A stretch of 64,000 nucleotides of DNA from positions 62,001 through 126,000 of the forward strand of contig JBFWWU010000009.1 in the NCBI GenBank assembly GCA_050246015.1, given 5' to 3'. Made by a program: the position numbers and the translations under genes. This document shows positions 36,563-49,203 of this stretch, one piece after another; positions within the stretch are counted from its first letter, which is position 1; each line of letters begins with the position of its first letter. This stretch comes from JTS-AC122 sp050246015 (GTDB lineage: Bacteria > Planctomycetota > Phycisphaerae > Phycisphaerales > UBA1924). Below the pieces are notes generated by a model. The model was not told the origin of the DNA. It was given only the letters and a program-made list of their open reading frames with translations, and ran no database searches.

Positions 36563-36717
36563 GCGTTGTCCTTTCTCAATCAGACGATATGGAGTGTTGA
36601 CCCGCCGGCGCTCGCCGGCGTCGGCTTCGTTGCCGGAAGAGTACCAATCCGGCGGGCCCGGCGTCCGCCCGGGCCGGCGTAGGTATACTGTCCAGAAGCC
36701 CCGAAGTTCGCGCGCTG

Positions 36718-36739
36718 CATATTGATCTTCGTCAATATG
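36718..36739. promoter_or_regulatory. Palindromic operator-like site between YceI and thioredoxin genes
   Basis: CATATTGA (36718-36725) and TCAATATG (36732-36739) are perfect inverted complements with a 6-base spacer, in a GC-rich stretch. It lies between divergent genes and just before a possible -35 (TTCGTC, 36744-36749) and -10 (TACATA, 36767-36772) of the plus gene. Repressor binding is inferred; a stem-loop in RNA is possible. Confidence 0.45.
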
Positions 36740-36804
36740 GTAGTTCGTCGCGCCGCCCGATGGTGATACATATTGGCTGTACCCGGCCGCTCAAGGAGCC
36801 CGTC

Positions 36805-37836
36805 ATGAACCGCTGCGTCCATTCCGCCTCTGTACTCGCCGTCGCCGTTTTCGGGTCCGGCTGCGCCGCGCAGTCTCCCGACCCGGCGGCACAGCCCGCG
36901 ACCAAGGTCGTCCAGCCGGCAGGGGCCGCGCCCGCTTCGCAACCGGAAAAGAAGAGGCTCTACGACGAATCCGCCGACGCCAAGCAGCAGATTGCCCGGG
37001 CGCTCAAGGCCGCGAAAAAGAACAACCGCCGCGTCCTGATCCAGTGGGGGGGCAACTGGTGCGGGTGGTGCATCAAACTGCACGAACTCTGCACCAGGAA
37101 CGCCGACATCAAGAGCACGCTCCAGTACGAGTATGACGTCGTGCATATCGACACCGGCGGCCGCGACGACAAGAACATGGCGCTGGCCAAGTCCTACGGC
37201 GCGGATATCACCGGCTTCCCGTACCTGACCATCCTCGATGCCGACGGCAAGCCCGTCGTGAACCAGGGTACCGAGCCGCTTGAACTCAAGGCCGAACCGG
37301 GCAAGGAGCCGGTGATGGGCCACGACCCCAGGCTTGTCCTGGACTTTCTCAAGAAGCACCAGGCGCCGTACCAGAACGCCAGCGAAGTGCTCGACGCGGG
37401 CATGAAGCAGGCCGCCCAGGAGGGGAAGATTGTGTTCCTGCACTTCGGAGCGCCCTGGTGCGGGTGGTGCCATCGGCTGGAAGACTGGATGGATCGCCCC
37501 GAGGTCGCATCGATCATGTCGAAGCACTTTGTCGACGTGAAGATCGACACGGATCGCAACGTCGGCGGCAAGGATGCCCTCGCCACGTATGCCGGGACCG
37601 ATAAGGTCGGCATCCCGTGGTTCGTCTTGCTTTCCGCCGATGGCAAGCCCATCGCCGATGCGTACGCCTCCGATGCCCAGGGCAAGAAATCAAACGTCGG
37701 CTTCCCCGCCGCCCCGGAGGAAATCGCACACTTCGAGGCGATGCTCAAGAAGACGGGCAAACTCACGGCCTCGGAGATCAGTTCGCTGATCGAGTCGCTC
37801 CGCGGCGACAAGCCCAAGGACGGCGCCGGGCATTAG
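36805..37836 (+). CDS. Exported double-thioredoxin protein
   Basis: 343 residues; AAGGAG lies 9 bases before the ATG. Signal and lipobox-like VFGSGC (about residue 20) suggest a lipoprotein. Two thioredoxin-like domains follow, each with the active site CGWC: WGGNWCGWCIKLHELC (about residue 88) and FGAPWCGWCHRLEDW (about residue 218). Both keep a cis-Pro-type block (GFPYLTILDADGK and GIPWFVLLSADGK). It could work as a periplasmic disulfide reductase or isomerase; direction of electron flow is not shown. Divergent from the YceI gene. Confidence 0.88.
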   Translation: MNRCVHSASVLAVAVFGSGCAAQSPDPAAQPATKVVQPAGAAPASQPEKKRLYDESADAKQQIARALKAAKKNNRRVLIQWGGNWCGWCIKLHELCTRNADIKSTLQYEYDVVHIDTGGRDDKNMALAKSYGADITGFPYLTILDADGKPVVNQGTEPLELKAEPGKEPVMGHDPRLVLDFLKKHQAPYQNASEVLDAGMKQAAQEGKIVFLHFGAPWCGWCHRLEDWMDRPEVASIMSKHFVDVKIDTDRNVGGKDALATYAGTDKVGIPWFVLLSADGKPIADAYASDAQGKKSNVGFPAAPEEIAHFEAMLKKTGKLTASEISSLIESLRGDKPKDGAGH

Positions 37837-38070
37837 TCCCTGGGTGTGACCATCAGTTATTCTGAGCCGAACCGCGCAAGCGGTCGGTGGGAGCGTTCGG
37901 CGGCGCGATCGAATGATGGCGTGGGCCATGAGTTCGCGCACGCCCCCCCGCCGGCTCGCGCCGGGCGGCTCAGATGAGACAGCACGGTCACCCCTTAGTC
38001 CACGTCTCGGTGTCGGGGCCGCGTGTTTCCTTGTTCCATGTCGCACGGCCGGGTGCGCTCGGACGTGGGC

Positions 38071-38553
38071 TTACGCGCGCGAGAGTGCGTCAAGATCGAG
38101 GGGGCGGGTGAACATCGCCAGCCCTCCATCGCGATCGCGTGGCCAGGATTCGCGTGGACGATCCCAATACAACTCGACCCCGTTGCCGTCGGGGTCCTTC
38201 AGGTACAGCGCCTCACTGACGCCGTGATCCGCGGCGCCGTCGAGCCGAATGTCCGCGGCCTGAATGCGACGCAGCGCCTCGCCCAGCGCCGCCCGCGTGG
38301 GATAGAGAATCGCGAGGTGGAAGAGCCCGGTCGCGCCGCGCGGCGGCGCCTGGCCGCCCTTGCTCTCCCATGTATTGAGCCCGATGTGATGGTGGTACCC
38401 GCCGGCGGAGAGAAACACCGCGTCCGCCCCGTACCGCTGCGTGATCTCAAACCCGAGCACCCCCTGATAGAACGCCAGGGCGCGATCGATGTCCGCCACC
38501 TTCAGATGCACGTGGCCGATGCGCACCGCGGGATTGACCGCTGCCCGTTCCAT
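38071..38553 (-). CDS. VOC-family protein (glyoxalase/dioxygenase-like)
   Basis: 160 residues, a single vicinal-oxygen-chelate domain pair. Metal-ligand-type positions: GHVHLKVADIDRALAFYQGVLGFE (His about residue 14), GGYHHHIGLNTW (about 53) with an acidic end, LFHLAILYPTR (His about 78) and DPDGNGVELYWDRP (Glu about 125), resembling CatE-like catechol dioxygenases. Cytoplasmic, substrate unknown. It ends about 230 bases from the thioredoxin gene stop, in convergent direction. Confidence 0.83.
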   Translation of the reverse strand: MERAAVNPAVRIGHVHLKVADIDRALAFYQGVLGFEITQRYGADAVFLSAGGYHHHIGLNTWESKGGQAPPRGATGLFHLAILYPTRAALGEALRRIQAADIRLDGAADHGVSEALYLKDPDGNGVELYWDRPRESWPRDRDGGLAMFTRPLDLDALSRA

Positions 38554-38770
38554 GGCGTGCCCGACTCCTCAGGGGACGACGGCTGCCGGCCGCGGCGTTT
38601 CGACTCGCCCGCTCCGATCGTAGGGCTGATCGGCGGGAGCCTGATAAGGGATCCCCCGAACGCACCGCGGCAGGCCTCGCTCCAGATCCGGTACACTCCC
38701 CTTTTCAGGCACCCCGCCGCCGGGCGCCCCGACTCGCATCTGTCGTCAGTCCGTAGGTAGGAGTTGCTCC

Positions 38771-42577
<3,807 letters not shown>

Positions 42578-42619
42578 TGTCGCCGCCGTGCGACGACTAC
42601 GTGCCGCCGGGACGATCTC

Positions 42620-42988
42620 TCAGCCCCGGCGATCGATCCCCGTGGTCGCGCTGGGCGGGCTGAAGAGGTCCAGCACCTGCGTCGCTTCCAGCGCCACCGC
42701 CGAGTGCGGCACGTTCGCGGGGATCAGCAGCACCTCTCCCGGACCGAGGATCACTTCGCGGCGTGCCGGCGAATCGACCTCGCCGATACCGAAGCGCACA
42801 CGGCCGGAGACGACGCACGAGATCTGCTCGTTTTCATGGGCGTGCGTGGGCACGCTGCACCCGGCGTCGATGTGCACATTGGAGATCATCATCCGCTCGC
42901 CGATGATGCGCTGCCGGCGCAGCATCGGCATCGGCGAATCATGCGGCAGGTCCGACCAGCGAAAGACCGTCGCGTCGTGAACAGACAT
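42620..42988 (-). CDS. Small cupin-domain protein
   Basis: 122 residues. A single cupin barrel: motif 1 PTHAHENEQISCVVSG (His-x-His-x4-Glu, residues about 47-62) and motif 2 PANVPHSAVAL (His, about 96). The metal set His-His-Glu-His is complete. Such small cupins often act as sensors or isomerases; no specific role can be given. It is convergent with the kinase-TPR gene, ending 42 bases from it. Confidence 0.83.
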   Translation of the reverse strand: MSVHDATVFRWSDLPHDSPMPMLRRQRIIGERMMISNVHIDAGCSVPTHAHENEQISCVVSGRVRFGIGEVDSPARREVILGPGEVLLIPANVPHSAVALEATQVLDLFSPPSATTGIDRRG

Positions 42989-43158
42989 CGTGCGGTTCCT
43001 GATTTCCCCGCCCTGACCGTATGGCGGTCGATGGCATGAACGGCGCCCCGCGGCCGCGCGGGAGCCTCGGTCCGCGTCCGGCGCCGACCAGAAGCGTCAG
43101 GAAGGGCACTTCTCACCACGCGCCGTGATCACCGCCCCGGTGGAACGGCCAAAAGAAA

Positions 43159-43186
43159 GCCGCCCCGGTCCAACGACCGGGGCGGC
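43159..43186 (-). terminator. Terminator of the Cys-rich repeat protein gene
   Basis: GCCGCCCCGGTC and GACCGGGGCGGC (12 base pairs) with a CAAC loop are preceded on the plus strand by AAAAGAAA, so a U-rich tract follows on the minus transcript. It is 27 bases past the stop. Confidence 0.75.
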
Positions 43187-43212
43187 ATGTTCAGATCACG
43201 GAGACGATGGCG

Positions 43213-46200
43213 TTACGGGCAGCCGGCGGGCGGAGCGAAGAAGCAGGCGAGGAAGTCGAAGAAGTCCTGGCTGGTGGTGGCGCCGTCGTTGTTGATGTCG
43301 GCGTTGCCGCCGAAGAAGGACGCGAGGAAATCGAAGAAGTCCTGCGAGCCGATCGCGCCATCGTGGTTCCAGTCGCAGGGGCAGACCTGGCACGCGAGCG
43401 TCAGGTTGCCGGTGCCGGTGGCGCCGTTGAACCCGCCGATGCGGATGGCGAAGTTCTGCCCGTTGAGAACCGGGATGGTGACACGGGACTGAAGGCCGCA
43501 GGCGTCGTCGTTGCACGCCCGCAGCGTCGAGTCGTTGATCGAGGCGCAGGTTCCGTCGTACTGGTAGATGGCCAGGACGCTGTCGTAGTTGGTGCCGTTG
43601 CAGGTGTCCACGACGAGGGTGCCGTTGCACTGGCTGGGGTAGTTGAACCAGACGTCATTGAGCGGCTGGGCCGGGCACGAGGCGTGGTTGGGCCCGTCCG
43701 TGGTCGCGCCGACGGTGGTGTAGGGGGTCATGCCCAGAGAGACGCCGGCGCGGTTCTGGCAGAGGTCGTTGAAGGGACCCGGGGGCGGGCACGCGGGCCC
43801 GTTGATGGCCAGGACGCCGGTGCCGCTGTTGCCCCCGAAGGCGCCGACGCGGATGAGGTAGGTGGTGTTCGCGGTGGCGTTGAGGGTGACGGAGGAGCGC
43901 AGGCCGCCCGTGCCGCAGGAGTCGTCGTTGCAGACCAGCGCGGTGCCGGTCCCGGTGGGGCAGGTGTTGGGATAGACGGCGATCTTGGTGTCGTAGGTCG
44001 AGTTGCAGGTATCGATGGTGATCGCGCCGGTGACGCAGGACGTCCAGCGATACCAGACATCGTTATCGACCTGGTTGCTGCCGAAGAAGTTGCAGATGGC
44101 TTCGGTGGGGCCGTCGGTGGTCGCGCCCACGGTGGTGAAGTTGGTGTTGCCGTACCCGGTGATGGTGGTGGCGCTGGCGCAGTTATCGTTGGGGGGTCCG
44201 GATGGGCCGCAGGAGGGACCGGAGAGGGTGAGGGTGCCCGTGCCGGTCGCGCCCTGGTATCCACCGACGCGGATGCGGTAGGTGGTGCCGGAGGTCGCTG
44301 TCCAGGTGATGCTGGAAGACAGGCCGCCGGAGCCACACCCGGCGGCATCGTCATTGCAGGCGACCTGGGTCAGCGAGGCGCACGCGCCCGTGTAGACGGC
44401 CATGACGGAATCGAAACTGCCGCCGGTGCAGGTATTGACCGTGTGGCTTCCCGATGTGCAGGCGGTGTAGGTGAACCAGATATCGTTGGCGATCTGGTTG
44501 CCGGTGCCGCAGGTGGTCGGCGTGGGGCCGTCGGTCGTGGCGCCGACGGTGGAGAACGCGGTGGCGCCGTATGCCGAGAGGGCGATGGGCGACCCGCAGG
44601 AGTCGCCGCTGGGCCCGCAACTCGGGCCGGTGACGTTCAGGTTGCCCGAGCCCGTGGCGTTGTTGGTGAACCCGCCGACGCGGACGACGTAGGTGGTTCC
44701 CGCGGCGGCGGCGAACGTCACCGAGGACTGCAGCGAGTTGGTGCCGCAGACGTTGTTGTCGTCGTTGCAGACGATGGCGGTGTTGTTCGCCGCGGGGCAG
44801 GATGGGTAGACCGCGATCTTGGTGTCAAACGAGGCGCCGCAGGTCGTGATCGTGACGTTGCCGGCGCACGGGGTGGAATAGGTGTACCAGATGTCGTCGA
44901 AGATGGCGGTGCCGCTGCCGCAGCCAGTCTGGGTCTGGGGATCGTCGGTGGCGCTGCTGGTATCGAAGGCGGTGACGCCGTTGGAGAGTGAAACGGCATT
45001 GGCGCAGAGGTCATTGACCGGGGCCGGGGGCGGGCCGCCGCCGGGAACGACGGCGGCGCCGATCGCGGTGGTGGGGGTCCCGGGGCGGAAGAGGGTGATG
45101 GTGCCCGCGCCGCTTCCCGGGGCCATGTTGGCGTCGAAGCGGAAGTTGTAGATGGTGTCCCAGCGCAGCGCGTTGGCCGACGTATCGACGCCGGCGCTGT
45201 AGGCCACCGTGCTCCACGTGATGGCGCCGCCGCTGACCGCGGAGGTCCAGTCGGTGCCGGCGGAGTTGGGCTCGCCGGAGTGGTACGGCACGTCGCGGAA
45301 ACCGATGTTGGTGACGGTGGTGCCGGCGGGGATGGGGATGCTGAAGGCGCGGGCCGAGCGGTGGGAGTTGAGATTCTGGACCGCGTATTCGAAGTGCCAC
45401 ATGCCCCCGCCGAGCGCGGTCGCCTTGGAGGCGATGATGAACCGACCGTCGCCGGCGACGTCAACGCTCGTGAGGGTGACGCTGGAGTCCTGATCCTTCC
45501 ACGCCTGGATGCCCGGGCGCTCGCGCTGCGTGCTGCCGATGAGGGTCAGGTTCCGCGACGCGTTGAAGGTGCACTGGCGATAGGACTCGTTGTTGTTATC
45601 GTTATTGGCCGCGGCGTCCTGCGGCTGGACGTACATGCTGGAGACGAAATACAGCGCCCCGGCGTTCTGGGCGGGATCGACCTCGACATCCAGGGCTTGG
45701 AGCCGCTTGAAAATCGCGTTGCCCGTGGTGCCGTCGCCGGTGAAGGGAACGGGGAATGCGCCGGTGGTCGCGTTGACCTCGAACTTGGGGCCAAGGCCGC
45801 TCTGGTCTCCGTTCAGGCTTGACGAGTACGGGTCGGAGCACAGGACGCCCAGGGCGCCGCATCCCAGGGGGCTGGGCTGGCAACCGGAACTGCAGACGGT
45901 GCCTTGCAGGGCGCAGAAGCCGTGCTTGAGCCAGGCCTGGCCGAGTTGCTCGAAACGGCCGTTGGCGAGTCGATACAGGTTCTGCGAGATGACCGGGTGC
46001 TGCGGCGTGTTAGGGTTCCAGATGAGTTCCTGGTCGCCGATGTTGCAGGATGTGGTCCCGATTGAATAGGCTCGAACCGAGCCGACGAGCCCGAAGTTCT
46101 GGGTGCCGACGAGGTCGCCGACGATGACGTCCGGCCCCGGGCGCGCGTGGGCGGCTCCGGTAGCGACAAGCATCGCACCACAACATGCCCACCCCAGGCC

Positions 46201-46215
46201 TTTTCTAAACTGCAT
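43213..46215 (-). CDS. Secreted Cys-rich beta-repeat protein with GC-type dockerin-like tail
   Basis: 1000 residues from the ATG at 46215, preceded by GAGGAGGAA. Signal peptide ends near AHARP (residue 26). The first 400 residues have no recognised enzyme motif. Then come four Cys-rich beta-sandwich repeats (starting about 400, 535, 673 and 815) with the same order of ND-x-C, DIWYTY, TC, FDTK/FDSV, CNDD and IRVGG blocks as in the metallopeptidase at 6853. The tail (about 942-1000) is the dockerin-like pair, IGSQDFFDF and TTSQDFFDF, ending in AGCP. It probably acts as a surface-attached or released binding protein. Function unknown. Confidence 0.86.
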   Translation of the reverse strand: MQFRKGLGWACCGAMLVATGAAHARPGPDVIVGDLVGTQNFGLVGSVRAYSIGTTSCNIGDQELIWNPNTPQHPVISQNLYRLANGRFEQLGQAWLKHGFCALQGTVCSSGCQPSPLGCGALGVLCSDPYSSSLNGDQSGLGPKFEVNATTGAFPVPFTGDGTTGNAIFKRLQALDVEVDPAQNAGALYFVSSMYVQPQDAAANNDNNNESYRQCTFNASRNLTLIGSTQRERPGIQAWKDQDSSVTLTSVDVAGDGRFIIASKATALGGGMWHFEYAVQNLNSHRSARAFSIPIPAGTTVTNIGFRDVPYHSGEPNSAGTDWTSAVSGGAITWSTVAYSAGVDTSANALRWDTIYNFRFDANMAPGSGAGTITLFRPGTPTTAIGAAVVPGGGPPPAPVNDLCANAVSLSNGVTAFDTSSATDDPQTQTGCGSGTAIFDDIWYTYSTPCAGNVTITTCGASFDTKIAVYPSCPAANNTAIVCNDDNNVCGTNSLQSSVTFAAAAGTTYVVRVGGFTNNATGSGNLNVTGPSCGPSGDSCGSPIALSAYGATAFSTVGATTDGPTPTTCGTGNQIANDIWFTYTACTSGSHTVNTCTGGSFDSVMAVYTGACASLTQVACNDDAAGCGSGGLSSSITWTATSGTTYRIRVGGYQGATGTGTLTLSGPSCGPSGPPNDNCASATTITGYGNTNFTTVGATTDGPTEAICNFFGSNQVDNDVWYRWTSCVTGAITIDTCNSTYDTKIAVYPNTCPTGTGTALVCNDDSCGTGGLRSSVTLNATANTTYLIRVGAFGGNSGTGVLAINGPACPPPGPFNDLCQNRAGVSLGMTPYTTVGATTDGPNHASCPAQPLNDVWFNYPSQCNGTLVVDTCNGTNYDSVLAIYQYDGTCASINDSTLRACNDDACGLQSRVTIPVLNGQNFAIRIGGFNGATGTGNLTLACQVCPCDWNHDGAIGSQDFFDFLASFFGGNADINNDGATTSQDFFDFLACFFAPPAGCP

Positions 46216-46743
46216 GAAATTCCTCCTCAAGTGATGAGAACGACATCCCCGTCGGCGATCATGGCCGCGCGTTTTCCACATCCCGGCAGGGTGCTGGTAA
46301 ACCGCAATTCTCCCTACAAACCGAGTTTAGTGTACCTTGCGGATGTTGCAGCCGCAATCCCAACAACAGGTGATTGAGGCGGATTTTGGAAACTTGGAGA
46401 ATCCCAGGCGATTGGAGCGTCGGGTCTGATCGCGGGATGGATTCATCTCCGAATTTCTGCGACATCGGATCAGAAATGCGGTAACAGGCGAATAACAACC
46501 CGGCATTTCACGTTTCGCTCCATGTGTGTAGACAGGCGACTCGCCAAAAACCGAGTTGTCGTGTATTTTCTGATCCGTGGCTTGGCTTGACGCCGTTGCT
46601 TGCCGCGTCGGACGCACGTCGGCAAACTCGCGGAGTTGGGCGAAACGGTGAAACAGGGGGACTGGGAGGGGAATGCTGCTAGGGAGGGTCGGCTGCGGTC
46701 ATCCGGATGGCCGAGTGCTGTGTGCGTGAGGAGGAGTCGGCCC
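46216..46743. other. Intergenic, 528 bases between divergent secreted-protein genes
   Basis: AT-richer than the surrounding genes, with no open frame that looks coding. It holds the promoter at 46329-46357 for the minus gene and must hold one for the M14 peptidase gene, for which no clear pair was found. A GAGGAGGAG ribosome site ends it. Confidence 0.55.
46329..46357 (-). promoter_or_regulatory. Promoter of the Cys-rich repeat protein gene
   Basis: On the minus strand, TTGCGG (-35, 46352-46357) and TACACT (-10, 46329-46334) are 17 bases apart, about 115 bases before the ATG at 46215. Confidence 0.42.
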
Positions 46744-49113
46744 ATGGCTGATCGAGTGGTATTTGGACGTAGAACTGGAGCCAAGGGACTGTTGTACGCG
46801 GCGGCGTGCGCTGTGCTCGTGGCGGCGAGCGGTGTGTCGGCGCGGCAAACAGCGACCCCGCCGACGGCGCCGGTGAAGGCCGAGTCGCCGCGGTACGCCG
46901 GGCACAAGTTCGTGCGCATCGACATGCGGACGGCGAGCGACGCGAGGGTGATCGCGTCGCTGAAACTCGAGCCGATCAACTGCCGCGCGCCGCGGCAGGG
47001 ACCGACGGACTACCTGGTCACGCCCGAGCAGTTTGACGTGATCAAGGCGTCGGGCCTGGCGCAGACGGTGCTGGTGGATGATGTGCAGGCGCTGATCGAC
47101 GCGGAATGGGCGCATATCCAGGCGTCCAACCAGCAGCGCGGGCTGAACTGGTTCGCGGATTACAAGAACCTGGACGAGATCAGCGAGTACATGACGGAAC
47201 TGGCGAACATGCGTCCGGAACTGGCGAGCCGAATCACGCTCGGGCAGTCGCTGCAGAACCGGGATATTTTCGGGCTGCGCATCACGAGCGGCGTGGGGGG
47301 GCCGAACAAGCCGGGCATCCTGATTCATGGATTGCAGCACGCGCGCGAGTGGGTGACTGGGATGACGGCGGTGTACGCGGCGGACCGGCTGGTCCGGACG
47401 TACGACAGCGACCCCGCGATTCGTTCGCTGCTGGACACGTACGAGTTCTATGTGGTGCCGTGCATGAACCCGGACGGGTACGCGTACACCTGGACGCCGA
47501 ACAACCGTTTGTGGCGCAAGAACCGGCGGGACAACGGCGACGGAACGTTCGGGATTGATCTGAACCGAAACTGGGGATACCAGTGGGGGCCGCTGCCGCA
47601 AGGCGGGTCGAGCGGTGCGACGAACAGCGAGACGTACCGGGGGCCGTCGGCGTTCTCGGAGCCGGAGACGGTCGTGATGTCGTCGTTCATCACGGCGCAT
47701 CCGGCCATGCTGATGCACGTTGACGTGCACAGTTACTCGCAACTCGTGCTGTCGGCGTGGGGGTACACGGACCTGCTTCCGCTGGACGCGAGCATGTTCG
47801 CGGTCGTTGACCGCGGGATCACGGACACGATCCTGGCGACGCACGGGCAGGTGTACGTCGGGGGTCCGACGTTCACGACGATCTACCCCGCCAACGGGAC
47901 ATCGAGCGACTGGTCGTATGGCGCGCGCAACGTGGTCGGCTGGGGGATCGAATGCCGGGATACCGGGCAGACGGGATTCCTGCTCCCGGCGGCGCAGATC
48001 CTTCCCAACGCGGAAGAAGTGTGGGCGGGGATCGCCTGGTCGGCGGGTTGGCTGCGCGACCACGCGCTGTATTTCGGATTCCCCGGGGGCACTCCGGGTT
48101 CGGTCCCGCCGGATGTGGCGCAGTCGGTGCAGGTGGAGTTTGGCCGCGCGGGGAGATTGCCGCTGACCGGCTCGCTTCGGCTGTTTGCTCGCGTGGGAGA
48201 CTCGGGCCCGTTTTCCCAGAGCACGCCGGGCGGAATCGGCGGCAACCTGTTTGACGCCATGCTCCCGGGGGCCCCGTGCGGGTCGAGCGTGCAGATCTAT
48301 CTGCAAGGGCAGACGGACGATGGGCAACTCGTGTCGTATCCTCCCGAAGGGCCGCTGGGGCCGATTGTGATCCCGGTGGCGAACACGGCGGCGGTGTTCG
48401 CGGACGACGCGGAGACCGACCGTGGGTGGACGCTCGGGGCTGCCGGAGATACGGCGACGAGCGGCCAATGGACGCGCGGCAACCCCATCGGGACGGCGGC
48501 GCAGCCCGAGGACGACCACACGCCGGGCGCGGGGATGAACTGCTTCTTCACGGGGCAGGGGACGGCCGGCGGCGGGGTGGGGCAGGCGGACGTGGACGGC
48601 GGGCTCACCACGCTCATCTCACCGGAAATCGACCTGGCGGGGCGGACGAGCCCGCGGGTGAGTTATTGGCGGTGGTACTCGAACACGCAGGGAGCCGCGC
48701 CGAACGCGGACACGTTCCGGATCGATATTTCAAACGACGACGGCGGGACGTGGACGAACCTGGAGACGGTGGGACCGTCGGGGCCCGAGGCCGGCGGGGG
48801 CTGGTTCTTCCGGGAGTTTGACGTGTCGAGCGTGATCACGCCGACGTCGAGCGTGCGCGTGCGATTTGTGGCCGAGGACGCGGGGGCGGGCTCGGTCGTG
48901 GAGGCGGCGGTGGACGACTTCGCGGTGACGGCGACGGCGGACTGCCCGACGGGCTGTCCGGCGGATGTCAACGGCGACATGATGGTGAACAGCCAGGATT
49001 TCTTCGACTTCCTCGGCGCGTTCTTTGCCGACGACGCTGATTTCAATCACGATGGGATGACCAACAGCCAGGATTTCTTTGATTTCATCACGGCCTTTTT
49101 CACGCCCTGCTGA
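46744..49113 (+). CDS. Secreted M14-type zinc carboxypeptidase with dockerin-like tail
   Basis: 789 residues; GAGGAGGAG precedes the ATG. A signal peptide ends near SARQ (residue 34), and about 35-130 is propeptide-like. Zinc ligands of M14 peptidases: GLQHAREW (HxxE, about 198), then FYVVPCMNPDGYAYTW, IDLNRNWGY (about 275), a VDVHSYSQ His (about 324) and the catalytic Glu in GIECRD (about 401). An Ig-like segment, then a 176-residue module (48403-48930), and the dockerin-like pair (VNSQDFFDF, TNSQDFFDF) ending TPC. It removes C-terminal amino acids from peptides, by family. Followed after 90 bases by another peptidase that shares the last three modules. Confidence 0.92.
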   Translation: MADRVVFGRRTGAKGLLYAAACAVLVAASGVSARQTATPPTAPVKAESPRYAGHKFVRIDMRTASDARVIASLKLEPINCRAPRQGPTDYLVTPEQFDVIKASGLAQTVLVDDVQALIDAEWAHIQASNQQRGLNWFADYKNLDEISEYMTELANMRPELASRITLGQSLQNRDIFGLRITSGVGGPNKPGILIHGLQHAREWVTGMTAVYAADRLVRTYDSDPAIRSLLDTYEFYVVPCMNPDGYAYTWTPNNRLWRKNRRDNGDGTFGIDLNRNWGYQWGPLPQGGSSGATNSETYRGPSAFSEPETVVMSSFITAHPAMLMHVDVHSYSQLVLSAWGYTDLLPLDASMFAVVDRGITDTILATHGQVYVGGPTFTTIYPANGTSSDWSYGARNVVGWGIECRDTGQTGFLLPAAQILPNAEEVWAGIAWSAGWLRDHALYFGFPGGTPGSVPPDVAQSVQVEFGRAGRLPLTGSLRLFARVGDSGPFSQSTPGGIGGNLFDAMLPGAPCGSSVQIYLQGQTDDGQLVSYPPEGPLGPIVIPVANTAAVFADDAETDRGWTLGAAGDTATSGQWTRGNPIGTAAQPEDDHTPGAGMNCFFTGQGTAGGGVGQADVDGGLTTLISPEIDLAGRTSPRVSYWRWYSNTQGAAPNADTFRIDISNDDGGTWTNLETVGPSGPEAGGGWFFREFDVSSVITPTSSVRVRFVAEDAGAGSVVEAAVDDFAVTATADCPTGCPADVNGDMMVNSQDFFDFLGAFFADDADFNHDGMTNSQDFFDFITAFFTPC
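48403..48930 (+). repeat. 176-residue module, copy 1
   Basis: The module begins DDAETDRGW and ends VDDFAVT. The copy at 51301-51828 has exactly the same length and is highly similar in protein and DNA. It looks like a beta jelly-roll accessory domain. Confidence 0.85.
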
Positions 49114-49203
49114 TGACGCCGGGTGATGGTGAGCGCCCACGCCGTGTCGTGCGCGGGAGCGTGTGTTGTGGATCGACGGACCATCTTCGCAAGAGGAGCA
49201 ATC

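Noticed and set aside
43207..44991. Plus-strand open frame of 594 codons
   Set aside because: Shadow of the Cys-rich protein gene on the minus strand; low-complexity Gly/Ala/Val content.
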